Assembly: GCF_002434265.1 (NCBI RefSeq)
Contig: NZ_DJJS01000003.1
Coordinates: 186,001 to 250,000, forward strand
Source of the DNA: Pseudomonas sp. UBA6562
GTDB taxonomy: Bacteria > Pseudomonadota > Gammaproteobacteria > Pseudomonadales > Pseudomonadaceae
DNA: 64,000 nt
Direction of reading: 5' to 3'
Positions 23,227 through 32,426 of the stretch are shown piece after piece. Each line of letters starts with the position of its first letter. The first letter of the stretch is position 1. The notes beneath the pieces were generated by a model that saw only the letters and a list, made by a program, of their open reading frames with translations, did not search any database and was not told the DNA's origin. The position numbers and the translations under genes were made by a program.

Positions 23227-24997
23227 CGGCGTTGATCCAGTCCTTGACGACCTGGGCTACACGGCCCGGGTCTTCGGCCACCAGGCCCTTGATTGCGTTG
23301 AGCTGCGCCTCGTAACCCTCGGTGGGGCTGGGCAGCAGGATGCTTTGCGGGCCACCGAGGGTGACGCGGTCGTTGGCGAGGTCGCCATCCATCCCGATCA
23401 TCCCGCCCAGCTCCGTGTCGCCTGCCACGCCGGCGTCCTTGCCGCCACGGGTGATATTGTTCAGCACCGGGCGCAGCACGCCGAACACCAACACCAAGAT
23501 GAACAGCACGCCCAGGGCCTGTTTGACGATGTCCCAGAACCAGGGCTGCGAGTAGAACGGGATATCGACCAGCACTTCGCCACGGTCGGCGGAGAACGGC
23601 ACGTTGACCACGCTGACGCTGTCGCCGCGGCTGGCGTCGAAGCCTACGGCGTCCTGCACCAGACGAGTGAAGCGTGCCAGGTCTTCGCTGGTCCAGGGCG
23701 TGCGCGTGGCTTCGCCGCTGGTCGCGTCGACCTTGACCTGGTCGTCCACCACCACGGCGACCGACAGACGGGTCAGGCGGCCCTGCTGCTGGCGGGTGTG
23801 GCTGATCGAGCGGTCCAGTTCGAAGTTCTTGGTGCTCTGCTGGCGCTTGTCGCTGGGGTACGGCGCGAGCATCGGCTGGCCGGTGGCCGGGTCCATGATC
23901 TGCTGGCCGTTGGCGTCGAGCAGCGGTTGGCCGGGCTGGATCGCCCCGGCAGCGGCCGCGCCGGCCGTGGCGGTTTGCGGTGCGCTGGCGGCGCCCGGTG
24001 GCTGGTTGCTCAGCGCGCCCGGCACGCCCTGTGGGCCCTGGCTGCTGGAGCGCTGCTCGTCGACCGACTGCTCGCTGCGCAGCGCCGGTTGCTCGGGGTT
24101 GAACTGCTCGGAGGTCGACTCGACCGCGCTGAAGTCCACGTCGGCCGACACCTCGGCCTTGTAGCGGTCGTTGCCCAGCACCGGCTGCAGGATGTTCTGC
24201 ACACGCTGGGTGAGCAGGCTTTCCATGCGCCGGCTGTAGTCGTACTGCTTGCCGGCCATGGTCAGGGCGGTGTCCTGCAACTGCTCGGAGAGCAGGTTGC
24301 CTTTCTGGTCGACCACGGTGACCTGTGACTTGTCCAGCTCCGGCACGCTAGTCGCCACCAGGTTGACGATGGCCATGACCTGGCCGCTTTCCAGGGTACG
24401 GCCCGGGTACATCTCGACCAGCACCGAGGCGCTGGGCTTGCGTTCGTCGCGCACGAACACCGAGCTTTTCGGAATCGCCAGGTGCACACGGGCGCCCTTG
24501 ACGTTGTTCAGGCTCGACACCGTACGCGCCAACTCGCCTTCCAGGCCGCGGCGGTAGCGGGTGGCTTCCATGAACTGGCTGGTGCCCAGGCCCTGGTCCT
24601 TGTCGAGAATTTCGAAGCCGACGTTGCCGTCGTTGGCGGTCACGCCCGCAGCGGCGAGTTTCAGGCGCGCGCGGGACAGGTCGTCGGCCTTGACCAGCAG
24701 TGCGCCGGAATTGGGCTCGACGCGGTATTCGATGTCGGAGGCACCGAGGGTGTCGATGACCTGCTTGGTGTCCATCCCGGCCAGGCTGCCGTACAGCGGA
24801 CGGTAGTCCGGCTGCTGCGACCAGAGCACCACGGCGAAGCCCACCGCCACGCTGGCGGCCAACCCGACCAACAGGCCGACCTGGCGCAGCGCGGGCATGC
24901 GCGAGATGTTTTCCAGGAAACCCAGCCCCGGCAGCGCCAGCTTGGACGCAGGCTTGGCACCGGTGGTGGCGGGTGGAGTGTCGACGGCATCGGCCAC
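23219..24997 (-). CDS. fliF: Flagellar MS-ring protein FliF
   Basis: Builds the membrane MS-ring, 592 residues. A first membrane helix near residue 40-60 (VGLLVGLAASVAVGFAVVLW) precedes the periplasmic ring-building motifs (residues about 65-300) and a Gln/Ala/Pro-rich linker. A second helix (ALGVLFILVLVFGVL) precedes the C-terminal FliG-binding tail (AQVVKDWINADE). Confidence 0.97.
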   Translation of the reverse strand: MADAVDTPPATTGAKPASKLALPGLGFLENISRMPALRQVGLLVGLAASVAVGFAVVLWSQQPDYRPLYGSLAGMDTKQVIDTLGASDIEYRVEPNSGALLVKADDLSRARLKLAAAGVTANDGNVGFEILDKDQGLGTSQFMEATRYRRGLEGELARTVSSLNNVKGARVHLAIPKSSVFVRDERKPSASVLVEMYPGRTLESGQVMAIVNLVATSVPELDKSQVTVVDQKGNLLSEQLQDTALTMAGKQYDYSRRMESLLTQRVQNILQPVLGNDRYKAEVSADVDFSAVESTSEQFNPEQPALRSEQSVDEQRSSSQGPQGVPGALSNQPPGAASAPQTATAGAAAAGAIQPGQPLLDANGQQIMDPATGQPMLAPYPSDKRQQSTKNFELDRSISHTRQQQGRLTRLSVAVVVDDQVKVDATSGEATRTPWTSEDLARFTRLVQDAVGFDASRGDSVSVVNVPFSADRGEVLVDIPFYSQPWFWDIVKQALGVLFILVLVFGVLRPVLNNITRGGKDAGVAGDTELGGMIGMDGDLANDRVTLGGPQSILLPSPTEGYEAQLNAIKGLVAEDPGRVAQVVKDWINADE

Positions 24998-25008
24998 TTA
25001 GTCAGCCC

Positions 25009-25335
25009 TCAAACTGGCATCTGCATGATGTCCTGGTACGCCTGGACCAGCTTGTTGCGCACCTGCGTGAGTGCCTGGAACGACACCGAGGCCTTTTGCG
25101 AGGCCACCATGACGTCGGTCAGGTCGACATTGCCCTTGCCGATTTCGAAGGCATTGGCCAGGGCATTGGATGACTGCTGGGTTTCATTGACCTTGCCGAT
25201 CGCCTGGCCGAGCATGTCGGCGAACGAGTTCTGCCCCAGCTCTGGCGCGGCCACGGCTTTGGGCTGCGACATGGCGTCGGCCTGCATGGCGCGCATGTCG
25301 AGCATCAGACGGTTGAATTGAACACCTTGGGTCAT
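25009..25335 (-). CDS. fliE: Flagellar hook-basal body protein FliE
   Basis: Joins the MS-ring to the rod, 108 residues from the ATG at 25335 (MTQGVQFNRLML), which is the conserved family start; an in-frame start 12 codons upstream adds only Arg/Lys-rich sequence. The C-terminal helix region (NVDLTDVMVASQKASVSFQAL) is typical. First gene of fliEFGHIJ with an RpoN promoter 60 bases upstream. Confidence 0.95.
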   Translation of the reverse strand: MTQGVQFNRLMLDMRAMQADAMSQPKAVAAPELGQNSFADMLGQAIGKVNETQQSSNALANAFEIGKGNVDLTDVMVASQKASVSFQALTQVRNKLVQAYQDIMQMPV

Positions 25336-25395
25336 GGACTTCTCTCTGCGACGGCCGCATTTTTTTGACACTCATGCGGCGGGTACAGGGGAACT

Positions 25396-25411
25396 AGCAA
25401 CAAGAATGCCA
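25396..25411 (-). promoter_or_regulatory. RpoN promoter of fliE
   Basis: On the minus strand TGGCATTCTTGTTGCT, GG-N10-GC spacing correct, one mismatch to the consensus. Predicted 5' leader is about 50 bases. Confidence 0.88.
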
Positions 25412-25466
25412 GGGTGGCGAATGAGAGCAGGAAAAGGCTGGGGCCGGATCTGTCGGCTTGGTTCAG

Positions 25467-25617
25467 GGCCGCGTCGCGGCCCATTGCGGCTAATCGGAGC
25501 GCCGAACCGGCCGCTCCCACAGGATTATGCTCATGCTGCTGGAGCGGCTTCAGCCGCCCTACGAAGATCCTGTTGGAGCGGCTTCAGCCGCGATGGCCGG
25601 CCCCGCCGGCCCAGCAG
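25467..25617. repeat. REP-like palindrome cluster
   Basis: Three elements. One has GGAGCGCCGAACCGGCCGCT near 25497-25516; two carry GGAGCGGCTTCAGCCG, at about 25541 and 25575. They match copies at 35700-36011 and 53112-53170 and form GC-rich hairpins, downstream of fleR. Confidence 0.75.
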
Positions 25618-25715
25618 CTATGGCACCTGTCGACAGGTAATCGCATCCTCACCCCGCTCCAGCCGATCGATCACCCGCTGCCATACACCCAGCGCAACAG
25701 CCAGCCCCGGCCCCA

Positions 25716-27077
25716 TCAGCCATCGATTTCAGCGTCCATTCCGGCTTCGCGCATCTGTGCCAACTTGTAGCGCAACGTGCGTGGGCTGATACCCAGCCGC
25801 TCGGCCGCCTCCTTGCGCCGCCCGCGCTCGCTGCGCAGGGCGTCGAGGATCATCTGGAATTCATGGCGACGCAGGTCGTCCCCCAGCACCGCTGGCTCGG
25901 CCGCCTGCCGCTCGACGCCCAGAGGCGCGGCCGGTCGTGACGCAGCACCTGTCGCCAGCCCTGTCAGACAGAAATCCGCCGCTTCGATCACGCCGCCCTG
26001 CTGCAGGATCAAGGCGCGCTGCACGGCATTGTCCAGCTCGCGCACATTGCCCGGCCAGGCATGTTCGCGCAGGCACTCGCGGGCTTCGGGCGACAACCGA
26101 ACCGCGCCGAGGCGCAGCTTGCCGGCATGGCGGGCGAGCAGACGCTCGGCCAGCGGCAGAATGTCGTCGCGGCGCTCGCGCAGGGGCTGCCAGGCCAGCG
26201 GGAACACCGACAAACGGTAATAGAGGTCTTCGCGAAACGCGCCTGCCGTCACTTGCGCGGCCAGGTCGCGGTTGCTGGTGGCCAGCACGCGGATGTCGAG
26301 CGGGATCGGTTTGCGTCCGCCGACCCGCTCGACCTCGCGCTCCTGCAACACCCGCAGCAGCTTGGCCTGCAAGGCAAGGGGCATTTCGGAGATTTCGTCG
26401 AGCAGCAAGGTGCCGCCGTCGGCCTGCTCGAACTTGCCGGGCTGGGCGGCGATGGCGCCGGTGAAGGCACCTTTCTCATGGCCGAACAAAGTGGCTTCGA
26501 GCATGTTGTCGGGAATCGCCGCGCAGTTGATGGCCACGAACGGCCCCTCGGCGCGGGTCGACTGCTGGTGGATGTACCGCGCCAGCACTTCTTTGCCGGT
26601 GCCCGATTCGCCGCAGATCATCACCGTCGAATCGCTGCGCGCGACCCGCGCCGCCAGCGCCAGCAACTGCCGGCTGCTGGGCTCGCAGGCCACCGGGCCG
26701 TCGTCGGCCAGCAGGCGATGGGCCGCATGGCGCTCGACCAGGCTGAGCAAGGCGCGCGGCTCGAAGGGCTTGACCAGGTAGTCCACCGCGCCTTGACGCA
26801 TGGCCTGCACGGCGCTTTCCACCGCAGCATGGGCCGTCATCAGCAACACTGGCAATTGCGGCTGGCGCTGACGCAATTCGCCCAGCAACTGATGGCCGTC
26901 CATGCCCGGCATGTTGACGTCGCTGACCACCAGGCTGAAGGCCTCTTCGCCCACGGCCTGCAAGGCGAGCTCCGCCGAACCCACGGCACGCCAGGCGAAG
27001 CCGCCCAACTCCAAGGTATCGGCCAAAGCCTGGCGCAGGTTGCGGTCGTCCTCGACCAGCAGCACCTTGTGCGTCAT
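25716..27077 (-). CDS. fleR: Flagellar response regulator FleR
   Basis: NtrC-type activator of class III flagellar genes with RpoN, 453 residues. Receiver domain with Asp53 (LVVSDVNMPGMDG), AAA+ domain with GESGTGKEVLARYIHQ and the RpoN-contact motif GAFTGA, and a C-terminal Fis-type helix-turn-helix (RRKEAAERLGISPRTLRYKL). Its start overlaps the fleS stop by four bases. Confidence 0.96.
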   Translation of the reverse strand: MTHKVLLVEDDRNLRQALADTLELGGFAWRAVGSAELALQAVGEEAFSLVVSDVNMPGMDGHQLLGELRQRQPQLPVLLMTAHAAVESAVQAMRQGAVDYLVKPFEPRALLSLVERHAAHRLLADDGPVACEPSSRQLLALAARVARSDSTVMICGESGTGKEVLARYIHQQSTRAEGPFVAINCAAIPDNMLEATLFGHEKGAFTGAIAAQPGKFEQADGGTLLLDEISEMPLALQAKLLRVLQEREVERVGGRKPIPLDIRVLATSNRDLAAQVTAGAFREDLYYRLSVFPLAWQPLRERRDDILPLAERLLARHAGKLRLGAVRLSPEARECLREHAWPGNVRELDNAVQRALILQQGGVIEAADFCLTGLATGAASRPAAPLGVERQAAEPAVLGDDLRRHEFQMILDALRSERGRRKEAAERLGISPRTLRYKLAQMREAGMDAEIDG

Positions 27078-28294
27078 GCCATGCCCTCCCCTCCCGACAC
27101 CCCCAACAGCGGCAGCGTGACCGTCACGCAGGTGCCACGGCCCACGCGCGAGCGGATCCGCACCTGGCCCTGATGGGCGCGCACCACGGCATTGACCACG
27201 GCCAAGCCCAGGCCGGTGCCATTGGTCTTGGTGGTGAGGAAGGGTTCGCCCAGGCGCGCCAGCAAGGCGGCATCGATGCCATCGCCGGCATCGCTGATGC
27301 AGAGCGCCATCTGCTGCCCACGGCGCATCAGGTGCACCTTCAGGCGCGCAGGGCCGTGGCTCGCCTGCAAGGCGTTGTTAATCAGGTTGAGCAAGGCGCC
27401 GACCAGCGTGTCGCGGTTGCACAGCACTTCGCCCAGACGGGTATCGCACTGCCAGCGCACGGCATGGCCCTCGACATGGCTGTGGGCGGCCTGCTGCAAG
27501 GCCTGGAACAAGGCCTTGGGCGTCAGGCGATCGGTCAGCGGCAGCTCGCCGCGGGCGAACACCAGCATGTCGCGCACCTGATGCTCAAGTTCGTGCAGGC
27601 GCTCCTTGAGTTGGCCGGCGAAGCGTTGCCGGGTGTCGTCGGAAAGGCTGTGCGCCGGGTCGGCGAGATGCCCGGCGTAAAGCATGGCGGCCGACAGCGG
27701 CGTGCGTATCTGATGGGCCAGTGAGGCGACCATGCGCCCCAGGCTGGACAAGCGCTCGTGACGCGCCAGCTGGTCTTGCAGGCGCCTGGTTTCGGTCAGG
27801 TCGGTGAGCAGCAGCAACTGGCCGGGCTCGGCGCCCAGCGAACGGGTGGCGATCGACACGCGGCGGCCATCGCGCAACGAGACTTCATGACCATCGTCGT
27901 GGCGCGGCGCGAAACGCTGGACGATCAGCTCGCGCCACAGCTCGCCCAGCAATGGCTGCCCCAGAAGCTCTGCTGCGGCAGGGTTGGCTTCGACCACCAC
28001 GCCCCGACCGTCGAGCGCCACCACACCACCGGGCAACGCATCGAGCAGGCTTTGCAGGCGGCTGGCCAGGCGCTCCTTTTCGGCCAGTTCGGCCATGCGC
28101 TGGGCACTGACCACCGCCAACTCGCCTTTGAGCTCGCTGACCCGCGCCTCGAGCATGCCGTAGGACGCGTGCAGTTGGCTGGACACTTGGCCAAACAGCG
28201 CGAAGGCCTGTTCAAGGCTTTCGCGGCTTTGCGGCTCGGCAGGGTTACGGCGTTGCGGATCGGGGGCTCGGGAGAGAGAGGCAACCTGAGGCAT
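27074..28294 (-). CDS. fleS: Flagellar sensor histidine kinase FleS
   Basis: Soluble sensor kinase paired with FleR, 406 residues. A coiled N-terminus and a PAS-like domain (LDALPGGVVALDGRGVVVEANPAAAELLG) precede the HisKA domain with His194 (ASLAHQIRTPLSAAM). The ATPase domain follows (NLINNALQA, ISDAGDGID, TKTNGTGLGLAVV). No membrane helix, so it senses an internal cue. An RpoN promoter lies 54 bases upstream. Confidence 0.95.
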   Translation of the reverse strand: MPQVASLSRAPDPQRRNPAEPQSRESLEQAFALFGQVSSQLHASYGMLEARVSELKGELAVVSAQRMAELAEKERLASRLQSLLDALPGGVVALDGRGVVVEANPAAAELLGQPLLGELWRELIVQRFAPRHDDGHEVSLRDGRRVSIATRSLGAEPGQLLLLTDLTETRRLQDQLARHERLSSLGRMVASLAHQIRTPLSAAMLYAGHLADPAHSLSDDTRQRFAGQLKERLHELEHQVRDMLVFARGELPLTDRLTPKALFQALQQAAHSHVEGHAVRWQCDTRLGEVLCNRDTLVGALLNLINNALQASHGPARLKVHLMRRGQQMALCISDAGDGIDAALLARLGEPFLTTKTNGTGLGLAVVNAVVRAHQGQVRIRSRVGRGTCVTVTLPLLGVSGGEGMA

Positions 28295-28347
28295 CGGACA
28301 TTCTCGCGTGGCTGACCGTCATAAAAACGACCTGTTGGCGAGGTTGT

Positions 28348-28363
28348 AGCAAGGGGCGTGCCG
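28348..28363 (-). promoter_or_regulatory. RpoN promoter of fleSR
   Basis: On the minus strand CGGCACGCCCCTTGCT, a match to GGCAC-N5-TTGCT with correct spacing; only the first T differs. Supports FleQ/RpoN control of fleSR. Confidence 0.85.
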
Positions 28364-28517
28364 GGGGATGGGATACGCAAGGGTCTAGTTGGTTAACGCA
28401 TGTTACCCGCATAGCGGCGCGGGCCATGTCGAGGGCAGTGGGATGGGTCTTCCAAAAGAGATGAAATCACTCGCCAACAGCGCGTTGCAGGAGGCCCCAC
28501 AACGCCCTCGATGGCGC

Positions 28518-29993
28518 CTACTCTTCGGCAGCCTCTTCGCCGTCGCGGCGACTCATACCGTATTTGCGCATCTTCTCCACCAAGGTGGTGCGGCGAATGC
28601 GCAGACGTTCCGCCGCGCGGGCCACGATGCCGTTGGCATCGTCCAGCGCCTGCTGGATCAGGCCCTGCTCCAGGCCGCCGAGGTAGTCTTTGAGGTCCAG
28701 ACCTTCGGGTGGCAACATGGCCTGGTTGGCGAAGTTCGGCGTGTGTCCGTTGATCGCCACGCGCTCTTCCAGGTCGCTGCGCAGGCTGTCGACCAGTTGC
28801 TCGTCTTCGTCTTCGACATAGCGGAATTTCTTCGGCAGTTCGGCGACGCCGATCACACCATAGGGGTGCATGATCGCCATGCGTTCCACCAGGTTGGCCA
28901 GTTCGCGCACGTTGCCCGGCCAGCCATGCCGGCACAGCGACATGATCGCGGCCGAGTTGAAACGGATCGAGCCGCGCTTCTCGTGCTCCATGCGCGAGAT
29001 CAGCTCGTTCATCAACAAGGGGATGTCTTCGACCCGCTCGCGCAGCGGTGCCATTTCGATGGGGAAGACGTTGAGCCGGTAGTACAGGTCTTCGCGGAAC
29101 GAGCCTGCGTCGATCATGGTTTCGAGGTTCTTGTGCGTGGCCGCGATGATGCGCACGTCGACGCTCTGGGTCTTGTTGCTGCCGACCCGCTCGAAGGTGC
29201 GTTCCTGCAACACACGCAGCAGCTTGACCTGCATCGGCAGCGGCATGTCGCCGATCTCGTCGAGGAACAACGTACCGCCGTTGGCGAGTTCGAAACGCCC
29301 GGCGCGGGTGGTGATGGCCCCGGTGAAGGCGCCCTTCTCATGGCCGAACAGCTCGCTTTCCAGCAGTTCGGCCGGAATGGCCCCGCAGTTGACCGGTACG
29401 AACGGCGCGTCGCGGCGCTTGGAATGGTAGTGCAGGTTGCGCGCCACCACCTCCTTGCCCGTTCCCGACTCACCGAGGATCAATACGCTTGCGTCGGTGT
29501 CGGCCACCTGCTGCATCATCTGCCGCACATGCTGGATCGCGCGGCTGGTGCCGACCAGGCTGCGGAACAGGTTGGGCTCGCGCTGGCGACCGCGCTCGCG
29601 GGCCTGGTCGTACATCTCGCGGTAGACCTGGGCACGGTGCAGGGAATCGAGCAATTGGCTGTAGCTGGGGGGCATCTGCAAGTTGGACAGTACCCGGCGG
29701 CGCAAGTCGTCGGGGAACTCGGCAGAAGAAATTTCACCAAGAAGCAAGACAGGAAGGAACTCATCCCACCCTGCCACGGTCTTAAGCAGCCCAAGTACCG
29801 TGCCAGGCGACGCCACGGTACCCATGAGCACGCATAATACTTCGCGGCTCGACTGCAAAGACTGCACGGCCTGCTGCCAATTCTGGCTCGAGCAGGGCAG
29901 ATTGTCTTCGCCCAGGAAATTCAGGACCACCGCCATATCGCGGCGGCGGTCGCTGTCGTCATCGATCAGCAGAATCTTGGTTTCACGCCACAT
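28518..29993 (-). CDS. fleQ: Master flagellar regulator FleQ
   Basis: Activates most RpoN flagellar promoters and, with c-di-GMP, switches exopolysaccharide genes. The 491 residues have an N-terminal FleQ domain (receiver-like, no clear phospho-Asp site), AAA+ domain with GESGTGKE (174-181) and GAFTGA (221-226), and a C-terminal helix-turn-helix (AAERLRIRRTTLVEKMRKYG). Residues known in P. aeruginosa FleQ to bind c-di-GMP are kept: Arg144 in LFRSLVG, Arg185 and Asn186. Numbering coincides exactly. Stands alone between fliT and fleS. Confidence 0.97.
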   Translation of the reverse strand: MWRETKILLIDDDSDRRRDMAVVLNFLGEDNLPCSSQNWQQAVQSLQSSREVLCVLMGTVASPGTVLGLLKTVAGWDEFLPVLLLGEISSAEFPDDLRRRVLSNLQMPPSYSQLLDSLHRAQVYREMYDQARERGRQREPNLFRSLVGTSRAIQHVRQMMQQVADTDASVLILGESGTGKEVVARNLHYHSKRRDAPFVPVNCGAIPAELLESELFGHEKGAFTGAITTRAGRFELANGGTLFLDEIGDMPLPMQVKLLRVLQERTFERVGSNKTQSVDVRIIAATHKNLETMIDAGSFREDLYYRLNVFPIEMAPLRERVEDIPLLMNELISRMEHEKRGSIRFNSAAIMSLCRHGWPGNVRELANLVERMAIMHPYGVIGVAELPKKFRYVEDEDEQLVDSLRSDLEERVAINGHTPNFANQAMLPPEGLDLKDYLGGLEQGLIQQALDDANGIVARAAERLRIRRTTLVEKMRKYGMSRRDGEEAAEE

Positions 29994-30159
29994 GCAATAG
30001 CAACTTCCCTAGTCATATCGGTGCCGGGGAGGCGAATTCGACGTCGCCCTGACGTACAGTCAGCAATGAGACGTCTGAAATTCGAAAACAGCCACTAGTA
30101 AAGTAAAAAACGTAGAACCAGTCAAATTTATGGCGCCGGATAGGCGTTATCTATTTACC

Positions 30160-30456
30160 TCAGCTGAATAGATGGTAAACCTTTGCCGCCGATTTTGCCT
30201 GATTGATCTGCGACATTTGCTCGGCGATGGCTTGGCGTTCGCCCATTGTCGCTTCCAGCAAATCGCGGTAGACCCCCAGCAGATCTTCCAACTTGGCCTT
30301 GACCTGGACCTCGTCCACCACGCTGGCCGTCAGCATGTCGTCGATGCAGACCCGACAGGCCTCGTCGAGCTTGCCGATGGCCTCCCAGTCGCGCTCGTCC
30401 AGGGCATCGAGCAAAGCGTCACGGGTTTCGTCGAATCGTTGGATGGCAGTGTTCAC
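30160..30456 (-). CDS. fliT: FliT-like flagellar export chaperone
   Basis: Helical protein of 98 residues following fliS, the place where pseudomonads encode the FliT-type chaperone for the cap protein FliD. Sequence is acidic and heptad-like (RFDETRDALLDALDERDWEAIGKLDEACR). Assignment rests on position, size and composition rather than a strong motif. Confidence 0.8.
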   Translation of the reverse strand: MNTAIQRFDETRDALLDALDERDWEAIGKLDEACRVCIDDMLTASVVDEVQVKAKLEDLLGVYRDLLEATMGERQAIAEQMSQINQAKSAAKVYHLFS

Positions 30457-30474
30457 GACACGCTCCTCGCGGGC

Positions 30475-30876
30475 TCAGCCGGCTTGTTGCGCGGGCGGGA
30501 TCTGGTCCCAGCCGCTCTTGACGGTGATCAGCAGCCGGGCGACTTCGTCGATCATGCCGGCATCGTTGGCGATGTTCGCCTGCATCAGGCGATTGGTCAT
30601 GTATACGTACAGGCTGGCGAGCTGCTCGATGCTCTCGGGATTCTCGCTTTTTTCGGCATCCAGACCATCGCGCAGGCCGATGATGATGTCGATCGCCTTG
30701 CCGATCAGCAGGCCTTTTTCCGCCACATCGCCGCGCGCCATCGCGCCCTTGGCCTGGGCCATGCGATCCAGCCCGCCTTCCATCAGCATCTGCACCAACC
30801 GATGGGGCGTGGCCTCGGAGATCTGTGCATGGGAATTGACCTTCTGGTATTGGCGAAGGGCTCTCATGGGGTTCAT
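30475..30876 (-). CDS. fliS: Flagellin export chaperone FliS
   Basis: Chaperone that binds the C-terminus of flagellin before export, 133 residues. The conserved start MRALRQYQKVNSHAQI, the TPHRLVQMLMEGGLDRM segment and the NIANDAGMIDEVARLL region are typical. Lies directly after fliD and 18 bases before fliT. Confidence 0.94.
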   Translation of the reverse strand: MNPMRALRQYQKVNSHAQISEATPHRLVQMLMEGGLDRMAQAKGAMARGDVAEKGLLIGKAIDIIIGLRDGLDAEKSENPESIEQLASLYVYMTNRLMQANIANDAGMIDEVARLLITVKSGWDQIPPAQQAG

Positions 30877-30904
30877 CGTGCAACCTCGTGACAGAAAAAA
30901 GATA

Positions 30905-30937
30905 ACGGCTCGATGACATTTATGTCGGCCGAGCCGT
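30905..30937 (-). terminator. Hairpin after fliD, probable partial terminator
   Basis: ACGGCTCG pairs with CGAGCCGT, with an inner GACAT/ATGTC pairing; on the minus strand it is followed by TTATCTTTTTT. It lies between fliD and fliS. Confidence 0.5.
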
Positions 30938-30948
30938 GGATAACTTAA
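30922..30948 (-). promoter_or_regulatory. Possible FliA (sigma-28) promoter of fliST
   Basis: On the minus strand TTAAGTTA, 11 bases, GCCGACAT, compared with the consensus TAAAGTTT-N11-GCCGATAA. The spacing is exact and GCCGA is kept, but the -10 end deviates. It overlaps the fliD hairpin. Confidence 0.35.
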
Positions 30949-30955
30949 GCGCCGA

Positions 30956-32341
30956 TCAGCTGTCGCTGTTGGACTTGTTCAAGGCGTTGAGCGTGGTCAT
31001 CACGCTGTCGCTCTGCGCGCGCAACTGGGCCACCAGGGTGTCCATGGCGTTGTATTTGTCCTGCAGGGTCTTTTGCAGTGCCGTCATGCGCTCGTCGAGG
31101 GTGGTCTGCTCGGTCTTGAGCTTGTTCAAGTTGTCGGTCAGCGTCTTGGTGCGCTCGGCGAAAGTGCCGGTGCTGGCCTTGGCGTAGCTTTCTGTGGCGT
31201 TCTGCATGCGCGCGAGCAAGCCGTCCTTGCCGGTGAAGATGCTCGAGAGGTCGGCGATGTTGGTGGCCGCCGCAGCGCTCCACTTCTTGTCGTCGAGGCT
31301 CAACAGGCCGCCGTCCTGGGACGTGGTGACGCCGAATTGGGCCAGGGACTTGAACGTGCCATTACCTGACAGCTGACTCATCTCGTTGCGAATCGACGAG
31401 ACCAGCCCGCGTAGCGTGGCATCACCGGTCAAGGCGCCGGCGGTTGGCGTGCCATCGGTGCCCGTAGTGACCTTGGTTTCGGCATTGATGGCCGTCATCA
31501 GGGCGTTGTAGGTGTCGACGAAACCCTGAACACCGGATTTCAGCGTGCTGGCGTTGGTGGTCAGCGAAAGCGTGGTCGGCGACATCGCGCCATCGTCATT
31601 TTTCGACGACACGCCCGTCAGGGTGATGCTCAAACCGCTGACGGCATCGGAGATCTCGTTGCTCTTGGACGTCATGCTGATGCCGTCGAGCATGTATTTG
31701 GCGTTGCTGGGCTTGTCGATCACGGTATAGCCGGTATCGATGCCCGAATTGCCGCCCAGGGTGATGTCCGACCCCTCGCCCATCTTGGTCGAGGTCAACA
31801 CCAGGCGCGAACCGTTGGCATCGGTGAGCACGTTGGCGCTCAGGCCCGAAGTGCCGAACTGGCTGTTGATGCTGTCACGCACCTGTTGCAGGGTGGCGCC
31901 GGCCGGCACGTTGAGGTCGAAGGTCTTGCCGGACTGATTGATGCTCAACGTCGTGGCGGTGCCGGTCTTGTTGACTACCGAGCTGGCACCTTCGGGATAC
32001 ACCTGCGTGGAGATCTTCGAGGGCTGGGCCAGGCTTTCCACCTTCAATGCGAAAGTGCCGTTAGCCGCGCCGGTACCCGCCTTGATGGTGGCGACCTTTT
32101 CATCGCTCGACTTCACGGTCAGGCCACTGAAGGTGTTAGTGGTGGACATGTTGTCCAAGGCCCCACGGAAAGCATCAAGCGCCGCCTGGATCTTGCCGAT
32201 GGACGACAACGTCGTGGTCGCCTTCAGTGTCTGAGTATTGATCTGAGCTTGCTTGGGCGCCTTCTGCGCATTCACCAGCGACGTTACGATCGCTTGAGTA
32301 TCGATGTTGGAACCGATCCCGCTGACGGTTGAACCTGCCAT
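30956..32341 (-). CDS. fliD: Flagellar filament cap protein FliD
   Basis: Caps the filament tip and folds incoming flagellin, 461 residues. N-terminal D0 region (STVSGIGSNIDTQAIVTSLVNAQKAP), Ser/Thr-rich middle and C-terminal coiled coil (RTKTLTDNLNKLKTEQTTLDERM). Follows flaG and precedes fliS and fliT. Confidence 0.96.
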   Translation of the reverse strand: MAGSTVSGIGSNIDTQAIVTSLVNAQKAPKQAQINTQTLKATTTLSSIGKIQAALDAFRGALDNMSTTNTFSGLTVKSSDEKVATIKAGTGAANGTFALKVESLAQPSKISTQVYPEGASSVVNKTGTATTLSINQSGKTFDLNVPAGATLQQVRDSINSQFGTSGLSANVLTDANGSRLVLTSTKMGEGSDITLGGNSGIDTGYTVIDKPSNAKYMLDGISMTSKSNEISDAVSGLSITLTGVSSKNDDGAMSPTTLSLTTNASTLKSGVQGFVDTYNALMTAINAETKVTTGTDGTPTAGALTGDATLRGLVSSIRNEMSQLSGNGTFKSLAQFGVTTSQDGGLLSLDDKKWSAAAATNIADLSSIFTGKDGLLARMQNATESYAKASTGTFAERTKTLTDNLNKLKTEQTTLDERMTALQKTLQDKYNAMDTLVAQLRAQSDSVMTTLNALNKSNSDS

Positions 32342-32408
32342 CGTTGTCTCCCTGTATTCTCAGTGGCTGCCAACGGCTTGACGATCACGCTCGGCAAACG
32401 GCTGCAGC

Positions 32409-32424
32409 AACAAGTTTCATGCCA
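32409..32424 (-). promoter_or_regulatory. Degenerate RpoN promoter of fliD
   Basis: On the minus strand TGGCATGAAACTTGTT. The -24 half and spacing are good, but the invariant -12 GC is GT. It is placed just upstream of fliD. Confidence 0.4.
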
Positions 32425-32426
32425 AC

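Larger units (their letters stand above)
25336..25715. other. fliE-fleR intergenic region
   Basis: About 380 bases. The fliE promoter is at 25396-25411. From about 25467 to 25617 there is a cluster of three REP-like palindromic elements. No gene. Confidence 0.8.
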
